A stretch of 64,000 nucleotides of DNA, taken from the NCBI RefSeq assembly GCF_024139115.2, contig NC_085141.1, positions 219,827,783 to 219,891,782 on the forward strand, in the 5' to 3' direction. This stretch comes from Armigeres subalbatus (Eukaryota > Arthropoda > Insecta > Diptera > Culicidae). The notes beneath the pieces were generated by a model that saw only the letters and a program-made list of their open reading frames with translations, was not told the origin of the DNA and searched no databases. Positions 42,001 to 45,830 of this stretch are shown here, in pieces; within the stretch, counting starts at the first letter, position 1; every line of letters begins with the position of its first letter. The translations under genes and the position numbers were made by a program.

Positions 42001-43060
42001 CTGCTCTAGCTCTAGTAGAACTGACGAAAAGGACTTGTTCTGGCTAGATTTCATTTTTCAATGTTTGTGGGAGCAATGAAATAGAACACCATAATAGTTA
42101 CCACGCTTGTTTTCTTGATTGAACAGACACCAACAGATCTTTAACCAAAAACGTCATTATTTGGTATTTTTTTCATCCTCAGATTTCCGTCCGGGAGCTC
42201 ACGAAGAATGAGATTTCGTCCGTAAAAGTTAACTCAACTTCCAACAAAACTCAGGTACACGTGTTCCGAAGTATTCCCCTAGGTGCCGCTTACGAGGTTT
42301 CGGTTGCGACCGATGTTCCGAATGCCCAAATCGTAACAGCAATTGCCTATTCTGCACCTTTACCGGCTCCATCGCGGTTGCAGGTTTGGCCGGAAGCTAA
42401 TGGTAGCTACGTTGTCTACTGGAAGCCGGTGATTGATTTCAAAGATGTTCCGTGAGTTTTTTTTTAATTAAGATTTAGTTCCTGATTTATTCTTATTCTA
42501 ATTCACTCTTCCGCAAATAGGTTTAGCTATCAAGCGGTGGTATATGAAGGAAAAGGTGTCAACAATACGAACCCACCTCTAATGACACTGGACGGTAATG
42601 AACCACCGTTACTCATCAATCCGAATCGGCTGGTTGAATTACCGGTGGATAGTATGTTCACCATCGGTGTAAGACTGAAAACAGTCGATGTAATAATTTC
42701 ATAAACTCGGATTCTTGGCCAATTTAGCTACAGTAGAACACTCTTTGCTTACAGGGATACTACTCGGACATCGTAGAGACGGAACACTTCTCAAAGCACG
42801 AATTCGTGCAAGAGTCATCCTTCTCCAGCGCATGGTTGTGGGTGGTGCCCACCATAATAGCGCTGGTGCTCGCCCTGACCGTGGTTTATGTAATGCAGAG
42901 GCACCGGCGGTTGCAGAATTCTTTCAGCCGATTCGCCAATTCCCACTACGACACCCGAACGGGAGCAACAAGAATCGGCGACAGTTTGGACGACGACGAA
43001 CACGAGCATCAAGAGGTGCCTCGGAGTTTCTCAGACGATGAGCCACTCGTCATCGCATAA
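8946..43060 (+). CDS. SORL1-like: SORL1/SorLA-type sorting receptor, 3' 11 exons (join)
   Basis: Join 8946-9069, 9135-9525, 9590-9856, 9946-12807, 12867-13023, 26810-27089, 27164-27871, 27937-28205, 42183-42451, 42521-42689, 42755-43060: 5,802 nt, in frame throughout, 1,933 codons plus stop. The family is a type I receptor that sorts cargo between Golgi, endosomes and surface. Domain order: VPS10 part plus 10CC (residues 1-527), class B propeller (about 528-797), EGF-like (799-840), nine LDLa (856-1266), six FN3 (1268-1850), membrane helix (1859-1878), tail with FANSHY (1892-1897), DDDEHEHQE and final DDEPLVIA. FANSHY binds retromer and the acidic C-terminus binds GGA adaptors in the known family. 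Vertebrate SORL1 has about 2,200 residues, so roughly 280 N-terminal residues, with the signal peptide, lie upstream of the window. Confidence 0.95.
9135..9525 (+). CDS. SORL1-like: SORL1-like exon 2 (VPS10 propeller)
   Basis: Acceptor TTTCAG at 9134 and donor GTGAGT at 9526. The frame continues from the previous exon by completing an Asn codon. It encodes propeller strands including FMFASQRLPNSTQLLISYKR and FTYVPELNWRSSWL. The intron before it is only 65 bp, a size common in insects and in contrast to the 13.8- and 14.0-kb introns later. Confidence 0.93.
9590..9856 (+). CDS. SORL1-like: SORL1-like exon 3 (VPS10 propeller)
   Basis: Acceptor TTCTAG at 9589, donor GTATGT at 9857. It reads SDGAFTDLYKVEGLRGIYIA and LITFDHGATWRPI (Asp-box), then the CAKDCSLHLSQKF motif that sits near the top of the last VPS10 blades in this family. 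The split codons at both ends match their neighbours. Confidence 0.93.
9946..12807 (+). CDS. SORL1-like: SORL1-like exon 4: VPS10 end, 10CC, class B propeller, EGF, LDLa 1-8
   Basis: A single 2,862-nt exon (acceptor TTTCAG, donor GTAAGT). It carries the last VPS10 blades (SRDAGLTWKQIL, YSTDEGEKW) and the cysteine-rich 10CC module (ICKCSRWDFDCDFGF). An LDLR class B propeller follows, with FWADI, FWTDWN, YWVDAS and YWDDWK blades, then an EGF-like module (CSHICVGAPNSGYSCLC) and eight LDLa repeats. The LDLa calcium motif CDGxxDCxDGSDE is intact in several repeats. Repeat 7 departs from it (CSRGEDEDNC), as does repeat 8 (CNNVVDCADGSDEDC), so their calcium binding may be weak. A Thr-rich spacer (MTTTTVKPIPT) separates repeats 6 and 7. 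ORFs on the opposite strand are shadows. Confidence 0.97.
12867..13023 (+). CDS. SORL1-like: SORL1-like exon 5 (ninth LDLa repeat)
   Basis: Acceptor TTTTTCAG at 12866 and donor GTAGGC at 13024. The six cysteines of one LDLa module are present (FACDNTCF, VLCDGKPDCYDGTDEENC). The exon ends with a complete codon and opens a 13.8-kb intron. It is short, and its frame is open only when the split Thr codon from exon 4 is joined. Confidence 0.9.
13092..13339. mobile_element. MITE with about 31-bp terminal inverted repeats
   Basis: The left end begins ATATCTCGCGCTTAGTTTCA and continues TAGGGGCGTAA; the right end is its reverse complement. There is no coding capacity and the length is 248 bp. It lies 70 bp inside the SORL1 intron. 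No clear target duplication was seen, so the superfamily is not assigned. Confidence 0.8.
13365..14345. repeat. Element with direct duplication and 'TTTGGCATAATGG' ends
   Basis: A unit of about 130 bp occurs twice in tandem (about 13368-13500 and 13503-13636), sharing GCAGATGAAGGCACTAATGC-like and GTATACGGTGTCAAATTAAA sequence. Motifs such as GTTTGGCATAATGGTC on the left reappear in reverse complement at 14270-14335 (GGCCATTATGCTAAACGGCC). It looks like a non-autonomous element bounded by short inverted arrays, a pattern repeated at 34.1, 37.7 and 50.2-53.9 kb. No protein is encoded. Confidence 0.6.
14346..14828. other. Low-complexity AT-rich intron segment
   Basis: Contains homopolymer runs (a G run near 14507-14514 and several A runs) and no recognised gene or element. 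Confidence 0.5.
15267..17095 (+). pseudogene. CR1-like copy B ORF1 (PHD finger and tandem Pro-rich repeats)
   Basis: The likely start ATG at 15267 opens MSLVCSSCVNEIGD, the first Cys pairs of a PHD-like finger. After a frameshift the last pair appears as CYSC (15415 onwards), followed by a helical, charged stretch (MQNLKLEIMDELKTEIKTNF). Next is the conserved module PKFWLYLSRIARDVSTDQVR ending in LSFVSFKVG, matched in copy A. The C-terminal third (16140-17095) is built from four repeats of the type PGRxxxAxxxExPxPL, VxPFxPAxxSRPGP, GVFRxPxxGK. ORF1 proteins of this kind bind nucleic acid and chaperone the element RNA. The repeats are unusual. Confidence 0.8.
17155..18270 (+). pseudogene. CR1-like copy B ORF2, endonuclease domain
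   Basis: The reading ITIYYQNVGGMNGLL starts the domain. VLTETWLDSR holds the metal-binding Glu, LMILGDFNFAGIAW the catalytic Asp/Asn, and KFVAHHPALVITV the closing His. The basic linker (RSLRRNKKAALKRFTKF) leads to the RT. The frame breaks near 18250-18270; the linker continues as WNYINEQRKESGLPS in another frame. The endonuclease nicks DNA for target-primed reverse transcription. Confidence 0.85.
18327..19984 (+). pseudogene. CR1-like copy B ORF2, reverse transcriptase
   Basis: RT signatures in order: LKGSYKPGPDGVPSCFI, FPVYKKGNKRDVNNYRGI, QHGFVTGRSTTNL, then after a frameshift TDHSAAFDKLNHDI (motif A Asp), ATSGIPQGSHLGPLIF (motif B) and LSFADDLKIF (motif C, both Asp present). After another frameshift come GVVLDSKLTFSHHLSY, YCSLVRSTLEYCSSVW and, past a fourth, LQRTFNRVSSMFDFNLTRN, the usual C-terminus. 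The catalytic residues are intact but the frame is broken at least three times. Confidence 0.87.
20190..20530. repeat. Terminal-unit copy 1 of the 14.8-24.7 kb composite
   Basis: The block runs from TTTGATCCGACCGTTTGAGC to AACACTTATCGTTACAAAGT. It is inverted relative to 23520-23900 and, more weakly, 24280-24530. Shared landmarks are AAACACTCCTCCCTGTTTT, TTTTCCGCTTGAAATTTTGT and CAATTTCCTGTCAGGAACAC. Confidence 0.7.
20990..22305. mobile_element. Foldback element with about 430-bp arms and TTAA flanks (piggyBac-like ends)
   Basis: The outer ends read CCTTCTGTCTGTGCTC on the left and its near complement GAGCACAGACAAAAGG on the right, flanked by TTAA at 20986-20989 and 22306-22309. TTAA duplication with a CCYT-type start is the piggyBac signature. 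Inside, about 21020-21450 and 21690-22110 are long inverted arms, sharing TGACCCC next to the ends, TTTTAATGCTTGGCCAATTT and GGTTATGCAGGAAGGC. The unique centre is about 240 bp. No transposase is encoded. Confidence 0.82.
22847..22925 (+). repeat. Possible hAT terminal fragment
   Basis: CAGAGGTTCCCAAACTTTTT followed by GTGGGTCTAG and GCGACCCACAAGG resembles the terminus of many hAT elements. The matching opposite end was not found, so this is a truncated end at best. Confidence 0.35.
22985..23335 (+). repeat. Degenerate TTGGAT hexamer tract
   Basis: About 350 bp dominated by variants of TTGGATTGGATTTGGATT with point changes. It is an old minisatellite-like simple repeat within the SORL1 intron. 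Confidence 0.85.
23520..23936. repeat. Terminal-unit copy 2 with internal copy of the 26-bp end
   Basis: An inverted relative of 20190-20530. It ends with CACTTGGCGCGGAATGACCC (to 23932), the same sequence as the outer right end at 24653. Shared landmarks include TTTCAAGCGGAAAACTGGTA and AAACAGGGAGGAGTGTTTGG. Confidence 0.75.
24010..24267. mobile_element. TTAA MITE copy 2 (partly eroded left end)
   Basis: About 258 bp matching, in reverse complement, the complete copy at 39252-39516. The right end GGCTTCATTCTATAATCACC is followed by TTAA (24268-24271). The left end has lost its first bases and its TTAA. It contains GAATTTCAAATTCACCAC, an internal palindrome. It sits between terminal-unit copies 2 and 3. 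Confidence 0.75.
24280..24655. repeat. Terminal-unit copy 3 (outer right end)
   Basis: Same order of landmarks as copy 2 (TTTCAAGCGGAAAACTGGTA, AAACAGGGAGGGGTTTTTGG), but with a different 90-bp stretch just before the shared terminal inverted repeat. Copies 2 and 3 lie in the same orientation with a MITE between them. Confidence 0.7.
24840..25390 (-). pseudogene. RNase H domain fragment of a non-LTR retrotransposon
   Basis: The minus-strand reading has IVYTDA (first catalytic Asp region) near 25350, SAKIEAIYVAL (catalytic Glu), VIMTDSRSGCKYI (Asp) and SMQWLPGQTGIQGNEMADQL (the His/Asp end of RNase H). The order and wording are those of RNase H domains attached to I- and LOA-type elements. 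Frameshifts and one stop break it, and a 53-bp hairpin lies between the Glu and second Asp motifs. Confidence 0.75.
25410..25802. mobile_element. hAT-type MITE with perfect 8-bp target duplication
   Basis: The ends CAGTGTTGGTAAAA and TTTTACCAACACTG are exact inverted repeats. CTCAGCAC stands on both sides (25402-25409 and 25803-25810), the 8-bp duplication expected for hAT. The length is 393 bp and it is non-coding. It contains an internal repeated ACTCATGGATGA motif. It inserted next to the RNase H relic. Confidence 0.93.
25831..25878. repeat. Small perfect hairpin (18-bp arms)
   Basis: ATTCAGTGTTGTTGAAAT and its exact reverse complement flank a 12-bp spacer. It begins with the CAGTGTTG start of the adjacent hAT MITE and could be a collapsed relative. 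Confidence 0.7.
25879..26809. other. Intron remainder without recognised elements
   Basis: AT-rich sequence with no supported gene, tRNA or transposon end. It leads to the acceptor of the FN3-1 exon. Confidence 0.5.
26810..27089 (+). CDS. SORL1-like: SORL1-like exon 6 (FN3 domain 1)
   Basis: Acceptor CTTTTAG at 26809, donor GTAAGT at 27090. It encodes the first FN3-like domain: STSFLIFWWIPLPSD, then FTNLKPFTLYNVTTYVRV. It enters with a complete codon, matching exon 5, and ends one base into the next codon. Confidence 0.92.
27164..27871 (+). CDS. SORL1-like: SORL1-like exon 7 (FN3 domains 2, 3 and start of 4)
   Basis: Acceptor TTACAG at 27163, donor GTAATT at 27872. FN3-2 starts at PSIPLNVSVVQVNGSRIQVS and FN3-3 at KSVTLEWKPVDGADGYMI. 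FN3-4 starts at PLPAINLRLKEQTQ and is completed in the next exon. The Trp of the B strand and the Tyr of the F strand (TQYLIKVAAYV) that define the fold are present. Confidence 0.93.
27937..28205 (+). CDS. SORL1-like: SORL1-like exon 8 (FN3 domain 4 end, domain 5 start)
   Basis: Acceptor TTCGCAG at 27936, donor GTAAGT at 28206. It reads KLRPCESYVVSVGIVGPIGP, ending FN3-4, then LPPKELNVDISGTSHNSSEM, starting FN3-5, and stops at PKYI on a codon boundary before a 14-kb intron. Confidence 0.92.
28413..29290 (-). mobile_element. CR1-like retrotransposon 3' fragment
   Basis: The minus strand encodes the RT C-terminal region: CVKDLGVLDSQLTFTQHISF, SLVRSTLEYCSAVCCPYYNN, IQRRFVRFALRKLPWRDPF and LQRVFNRVASVFDYHLTRD. 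The same order is found at 19400-19984. The 3' end is near 28413-28430 with a short A/T-rich tail. It is 5'-truncated near 29280 and has a frameshift near 28750. Confidence 0.85.
29291..29994. other. Intron segment, no element recognised
   Basis: Unassigned sequence between the CR1-like fragment and the polypurine tract. Confidence 0.45.
29995..31025 (+). repeat. One-kilobase polypurine (GA-rich) tract
   Basis: More than 1 kb is almost entirely A and G on the + strand (AAGAAGGAAGAAAGA-type units, with occasional T). Minus-strand ORFs of Phe/Ser/Leu only are a consequence of this composition. Long polypurine DNA can form triplex or R-loop structures, which is a general property and not shown here. 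Confidence 0.92.
31305..31440. repeat. GGC-rich island, left
   Basis: Repeated CGGCGGCGG-type units (TCATCGGCGGCGGCGATT, TCGGCGGCGGTGGCG) in AT-rich surroundings. A similar island lies at 36350-36452 on the far side of the Penelope region. The two may be the ends of one degraded element about 5 kb long. Confidence 0.55.
31441..32045. repeat. Degenerate repeats of GAATTTCC/GGAAATTC type
   Basis: The stretch is made of diverged units resembling TTCCGCGGAATTTCTCGAAGA, also seen at 35260-35480 and 36120-36350. No coding potential. Confidence 0.45.
32269..33916 (-). mobile_element. Penelope-like element with inverted terminal repeats
   Basis: Flanked by a 10-bp duplication CCTTTGGCTA (32259-32268 and 33917-33926). 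The two ends carry inverted copies of an approximately 78-bp sequence (about 32318-32393 and 33838-33916, including CTTGACAGATACGTATTTCG). Beyond the repeat, the 3' side has a tail of about 48 bp (AAGAAAATTATTTTGAGC). Inverted pseudo-LTRs plus a tail, with a 5'-truncated body, is a known Penelope arrangement. The same terminal repeat and tail occur alone at 37806-38050. Confidence 0.93.
32533..33822 (-). CDS. Penelope-like reverse transcriptase with GIY-YIG endonuclease
   Basis: An uninterrupted 429-codon frame. The RT palm is present: VSFDVTALFPSVP (motif A), KGAPMGNPLSPFLCELFM (motif B), WWRYVDDIFSI (motif C, both Asp) and PFLDLLVIKG. The C-terminal GIY-YIG nuclease reads GVYQINCSQCDKVYVGQTKR, then RFKEHIAE, AEHVYQENHS and a Glu in AESLEIYRQ. 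The two Cys after GVYQI are typical of Penelope enzymes. The N-terminal RT region is missing because the copy is 5'-truncated near 33822, so the protein is incomplete although the frame is clean. The intact frame suggests a fairly recent insertion. Confidence 0.93.
   Translation of the reverse strand: MESGNIGEEDIMVSFDVTALFPSVPVKDALSLLEDWLLGQRTDTTWRGKVKMYLKLARLCMNENYFTFRGSFYKQTKGAPMGNPLSPFLCELFMANLEDNLEEQGVLPEKWWRYVDDIFSIINRKDLPRILEAINNVHKDIKFTHEEEKEGKLPFLDLLVIKGTNATLDFEIYRKPTNTMRVIPYTSNHSYQHKMAAFHHMIHRMQTIPLNEEGKTKELQHILETARINGYKERTIQAIINKKQRNLRKNELTTLTPIDEPLKRVSVPYDRHITYQLRHRLRKFGIDLVFSSRSNQLKTLLGSTKDRVEMLNKAGVYQINCSQCDKVYVGQTKRSLDVRFKEHIAEVSKAKRETDKGLNYEFRSKVAEHVYQENHSITTSNIKILRNVSSPWKLDVAESLEIYRQVQTRLLNKDQGNGSSWLFKFIPKH
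34080..34975. repeat. Degenerate 'TTTGGCCGAAA' array
   Basis: About 900 bp made of diverged units of roughly 20 bp around TCGTTTGGCCGAA, AACGGCC and CCAAATGACATT, in both orientations. There is no clean ORF. Smaller blocks with the same wording occur at 35515-35610, 37750-37790, 38060-38140, 50175-50275 and 53700-53858. Confidence 0.7.
34976..35692. repeat. Degenerate GGAATTTC-type repeats
   Basis: Same repeat style as 31441-32045, with a short TTTGGCC-type block at 35515-35610. Nothing coding. Confidence 0.4.
35693..35930. repeat. Dispersed repeat, copy 1 (pair with 60811-61043)
   Basis: Begins AGTATCATTACTTGACACTT and ends GATAATGATGCTCTAACC. The interior has GTGACCAAATTTGGC and CTGTCAAACGTCACC. 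It matches 60811-61043 along its length but carries about 25 bp more after TCGCTACTAAA. The short AGTATCATTA/TAATGATGCT ends suggest a small inverted-repeat element. Confidence 0.75.
36350..36452. repeat. GGC-rich island, right
   Basis: AAACGGCGGCGCGCCGATGC, GTCGGCGGTAGCGGC and GGCGCGGCGGCGCAC in AT-rich DNA; counterpart of 31305-31440. Confidence 0.55.
36565..36722. mobile_element. Hairpin MITE with about 70-bp arms
   Basis: TCTCGCTTAACTTTTCAAA opens the left arm. The right arm is its complement with a few mismatches, through AAGTAACATTTTTT, CATGAATTAATTTGAAT and CAATCAA. The loop is about 20 bp. Non-coding. Confidence 0.88.
36778..37144. mobile_element. MITE containing a tRNA-like internal segment
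   Basis: The ends GTACACTGAGGATACTGG and CCAGTATCCTCAGTGTAT are inverted; arms continue with GTCGTAAG/CTTACGGCC. Inside, 36930-37008 read on the minus strand contains a T-arm-like GGTTCGAACCCGGG and an upstream anticodon-arm-like ACGCCTCCTAATCACGATGT. Length 367 bp. The inverted repeats argue for a DNA element that has acquired, or mimics, a tRNA-derived piece. Confidence 0.75.
37145..37805. other. Unassigned intron segment
   Basis: AT-rich. It holds a short GCCAAATGGTC-type block at about 37750-37790 and no gene. Confidence 0.4.
37806..38050. mobile_element. Hairpin-sized Penelope relative with 11-bp target duplication
   Basis: TGTTTATCTTT flanks both sides (37795-37805 and 38051-38061). 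The insert is two facing copies of the Penelope terminal repeat (37812-38007, with GTCGTAAGACGAGTTTGTAC at the start) around a loop of about 32 bp. The loop corresponds to the stretch just inside the 3' repeat of the 32.3-33.9 kb element. The same tail, ending AAAATAATTTTCTTAA, follows. No coding sequence remains. Confidence 0.9.
38253..41065. mobile_element. Non-autonomous hAT-like element with GTCACT subterminal arrays
   Basis: The left end CAGGCCTGGTAGCGA and right end TCGCTACCAGCCCTG are inverted. CAATGG stands on both sides (38247-38252 and 41066-41071). hAT duplications are normally 8 bp, so the 6-bp match is short of expectation. Each end carries repeated AAAGTCACTATTT/GGTCACTTTTT units within about 150 bp, as hAT transposase-binding regions often do. 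The interior has no transposase; it holds a TTAA MITE, AT-rich DNA and a roughly 190-bp GC-balanced segment near 39890-40080. Confidence 0.75.
39252..39516. mobile_element. TTAA MITE copy 1 (piggyBac-like), complete
   Basis: Flanked by TTAA at 39248-39251 and 39517-39520. The ends GGTGATTATACAATAAAGCC and GGCTTCATTCTATAATCACC are inverted with two mismatches. Length 265 bp. The copy at 24010-24267 is its relative in reverse orientation. Confidence 0.88.
41290..41560 (-). pseudogene. CR1-like retrotransposon 3' scrap
   Basis: The minus-strand reading SFINLPAARSNYGLHEPVRS then LFNMCNSVFDFNVSRK matches the C-terminus of the RT at 19850-19970 (RTNYGAETAIYGLQRT, MFDFNLTRN). The tail after the stop is short and A/T-rich. 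Confidence 0.7.
41561..42182. other. Unassigned intron segment before exon 9
   Basis: A GC-richer stretch (41590-41880) has a twice-used CGCGCAAGTCACT motif about 100 bp apart (near 41714 and 41801). It could be part of an old element; nothing coding is supported. Confidence 0.4.
42183..42451 (+). CDS. SORL1-like: SORL1-like exon 9 (FN3 domain 5 end, domain 6 start)
   Basis: Acceptor CATCCTCAG at 42182, donor GTGAGT at 42452. It begins ISVRELTKNEISSVKVN, continuing FN3-5 exactly from PKYI of exon 8, and ends in FN3-6 (SRLQVWPEANGSYVVYWKPV). Exons 8 and 9 together make one domain, so the 14-kb intron lies within a single FN3 fold. Confidence 0.92.
42521..42689 (+). CDS. SORL1-like: SORL1-like exon 10 (FN3 domain 6)
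   Basis: Acceptor GCAAATAG at 42520. Two in-frame donors exist: GTAAGA at 42669 and GTAATA at 42690. The later one keeps SMFTIGVRLKTVD joined to GYYSDIVETEHF, which completes the last FN3 strands, so 42689 is chosen although its donor is the weaker match to consensus. Use of 42669 would remove seven residues without a frameshift. Confidence 0.8.
42755..43060 (+). CDS. SORL1-like: SORL1-like last exon (membrane helix and sorting tail)
   Basis: Acceptor CTTACAG at 42754; stop codon TAA at 43058-43060. The helix WLWVVPTIIALVLALTVVYV (42833-42892) is followed by a basic stop-transfer stretch (QRHRRLQ), then FANSHY, the acidic cluster DDDEHEHQE and the extreme C-terminus FSDDEPLVIA. These three tail signals are the hallmark of SorLA and separate it from sortilin or SorCS receptors. 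Confidence 0.95.
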   Translation, partial: GYYSDIVETEHFSKHEFVQESSFSSAWLWVVPTIIALVLALTVVYVMQRHRRLQNSFSRFANSHYDTRTGATRIGDSLDDDEHEHQEVPRSFSDDEPLVIA

Positions 43061-43540
43061 GCGGGTAGTCGGAAATAATAGTTTTCGGTTTTTACGCGTA
43101 GATACTGTGTAGGAATAATTGACGAAAAACGCTTGTGCAACTTTCTGCTCATTTAGAAAAAAGGAAAGAAATTTGTAATAAGTTAGATCTAAAGTAACGA
43201 ACGCGGGCTCGGTTCGTCCAGGACTGAGCTCATTTTGTCTGTGAGCATTGCATATAACTTTTTTAAACAGTAACGAAGTTTAATATCCTAAAGCAAAAGA
43301 CTAGTAATTATGTATTTATGTTGATTTTATTTTAATAGGTTTATTTAATTAGTTCCATTGTACATTTTGAGGTTGTTTTTTCTGTATAGACAATTTCTTG
43401 TATTATATAAAGTAAAAGAAAACAAAAACTAAGACTACGGGATTTTGTTATTATAGTATTTGATGGTCGATTGATATTCGAATTTAATGATACACATTTT
43501 TTTAGATATGATAAAAAATAAAATCATTGATTTTTAAGAT
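43061..43540 (+). other. SORL1-like: SORL1-like 3' UTR with candidate polyadenylation signal
   Basis: AT-rich sequence after the stop codon without ORFs or repeats. An AATAAA hexamer stands at 43517-43522 with T-rich sequence just after it, a plausible end of the transcript. Other possible end sites upstream (ATTAAA-like, near 43400) cannot be excluded. Confidence 0.5.
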
Positions 43541-45530
43541 TTTTTTTTCTGATTTCAAACATATTTATTTATATGTAAATTTCTTGACCACTTTAACTAT
43601 TTTACGATAGTTCTTCGAAAAATTCATTAAATGCGGGTAGCATTCGACTCGTGCGATAATATTAAAAATCCCCACTAGAAAGCAAAGCGAGATTGATACC
43701 GAGAGTGAACGAGTTTTGTTGAGAAACAGGGGATGAAATTATTAGTAGTGACATTCATATGTGTATATTAGTCGAGATAAAAAAAACTGAAGATATTAAC
43801 GCAGACGATTTGTAATAGACAGTGTAATTTGATAATACGCTAGACGATTGAAGGAAGAAATACGACCATTGAAAAACAGCTTTACCGAGAAAGGATTCTC
43901 TGACAAGAGGCTTCGGGTGACACAGTTGTACTATTTTCCCTCGAATGCCAAGCCACAATGCCAGTACTTCGAATGTAGATAGAAGGAATTTCAAATATAG
44001 AAAGAGGATTGTGGGCAGTTTAGCTGATTGTTTGGATTCATAAGAGACGTTCGTATGTCGTAGCCTGTTGATTAAGATCAAATAAATAAATAGCCTCATG
44101 AGACGTTCGTATGTTCGTATGACCTAATAAAATTATTTTCGATGCGTTCGACTTCTGGTTTGACAGTTGGAAACTTTGTGGAAGGATAATGGCTAATCAA
44201 ATTCTAATCAGAATGTAGTGCCATGAAAAAGAAAAAAATCATCAATATTTGAGATCAAAGATCGGGGAAAATGTGATATTCGGGGGAAAGTAGCATAACC
44301 AGTTAACGCATTACGTCTAATACCATCTCCATTCAGTTAAGAAGTATAAGGTAAAATACGGTTTTGGATGCATTATTAGCCATGTCTAAAGAATATAGTC
44401 CTCGGCATTTGTATGAAGATTCTTTGATCGACATTCGCACATACTCTATACCAAACATGTTTCAGGAACATCACGTCATAGGTTTTGTTCACTTTATCGC
44501 AATTAGCTTTAACAAGTGAGTAGCAATTACATCCGAGAAAAAAGCAATTTTTGTTAAAAGTCTATTCCAATCGAACCTATAGGGTTTCGAAAAATGTGCT
44601 AAAATGGAAATACAAGTGAAGACAAAGATTAATTATAGTTGATAACAAATAACTATAACAATAAGTTACTATACACCATACGCGAAATTATTAGGAACAA
44701 AAGGGTATTCGCAAGTGTTTGAACTGGTTTTTCACGTGAATTTGGTTTATCATTAAGTGTGGGTAAAAGAACTGTGAGATACAAAACTTCGATTGCAAGA
44801 TGATGGTAATGATAATGCAAAAATATTACCATGATTATTTATCCTATAAAATTCTTCCTGCTGTCTGATCTGGTTGTTTTCCTTAATTAGTGTCAGTGGT
44901 TCCAAACAAAAGGTGAAAATAAATATAAGTAGTAAATTAACTGAATAATGATCGTAATGTAACAATTCATGATGCATTAAACTTGATCGAAGATGTGACG
45001 TGATCATAAAACATAAACTTGAGAGACTTTTAAATGATTTTTTTATCACAGCCTTCAATAGTAATATAGTGATACAATGATTACTTTCTGATGCTACCTG
45101 AAATAAAAATTTTACCCCGTTTCCCCAGGACTATAAGTTACATTTCTTCTTCTTCGTGTCTTAATAACTGAACTTCTTCGGGATCACTATATGGCAGCGG
45201 ATCTCAACTTTTCTTAAGAGGTACCCATTCGAACTTTTGCATTCATTGGTGTACCTCCTATTCTTTTCGCTATAAATGAAAATAAGCGTAACTAATAAGA
45301 TATGTACATATATGAAAAAAGGACCTGAAAACTTACAATTCTTTGGCTTATTTGAGGCCAACTTTCCCAAAGAATTCATGTTTTTTTAAGCCTCTAAGTA
45401 TTTTTAAAATCGAAAACAAAAAGCGAAAAAGAGCTGAATGAAATGCCTGAAAAATTCACCCGATGTTCGATGTTGAGTTTTAGATAGAATTCACCGGACA
45501 CGTAAGTTTCACCTTTTATGAAGCATTTGT
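43541..45530. other. Intergenic AT-rich DNA
   Basis: No gene supported. At 45194-45230, CAGCGGATCTCAACTTTTCT resembles a hAT terminus without a partner. ORFs here are short and without recognisable motifs. Confidence 0.45.
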
Positions 45531-45534
45531 AACT

Positions 45535-45830
45535 TTTGGTTCATTCGCCTCCTCCACGTACCGTCCGGCATCTGCACCCCACCATAGATGGTACGCAGCA
45601 CTTTCCTTTCGAATACTCCAAGGCGCGTTGGTCCTTCACGAGTATCGTCCAGGTCTCGTGTCTGTAGAGGTCTACCGTTCTAATGAGCGATTTGTAGTTT
45701 GTCAGTTTGGTACGGCGGCGAACTCTATTCGATCGGAGCGTCTTGCGGAGTCTAAAGTACTTACGATTTCCAGCCACTACGCGTCTCCGAATTTCTCTGC
45801 TGGTATGAAACTAGCTGACTCACCGGTACG
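45535..45830 (-). pseudogene. RTE RT C-terminal fragment
   Basis: VAGNRKYFRLRKTLRSNRVR, TNYKSLIRTVDLYRHETWTI and ALEYSKGKCCVPSMVG correspond to SRAYYGLQKKLRSKKIRHRT, LIRPVVLYGHETWTM and the following region of RTE copy 1. Both ends are broken. Confidence 0.8.

Noticed and set aside
43755..44099. 114-codon minus-strand ORF downstream of SORL1
   Set aside because: AT-rich, hydrophobic by composition, no recognised family or splice context.
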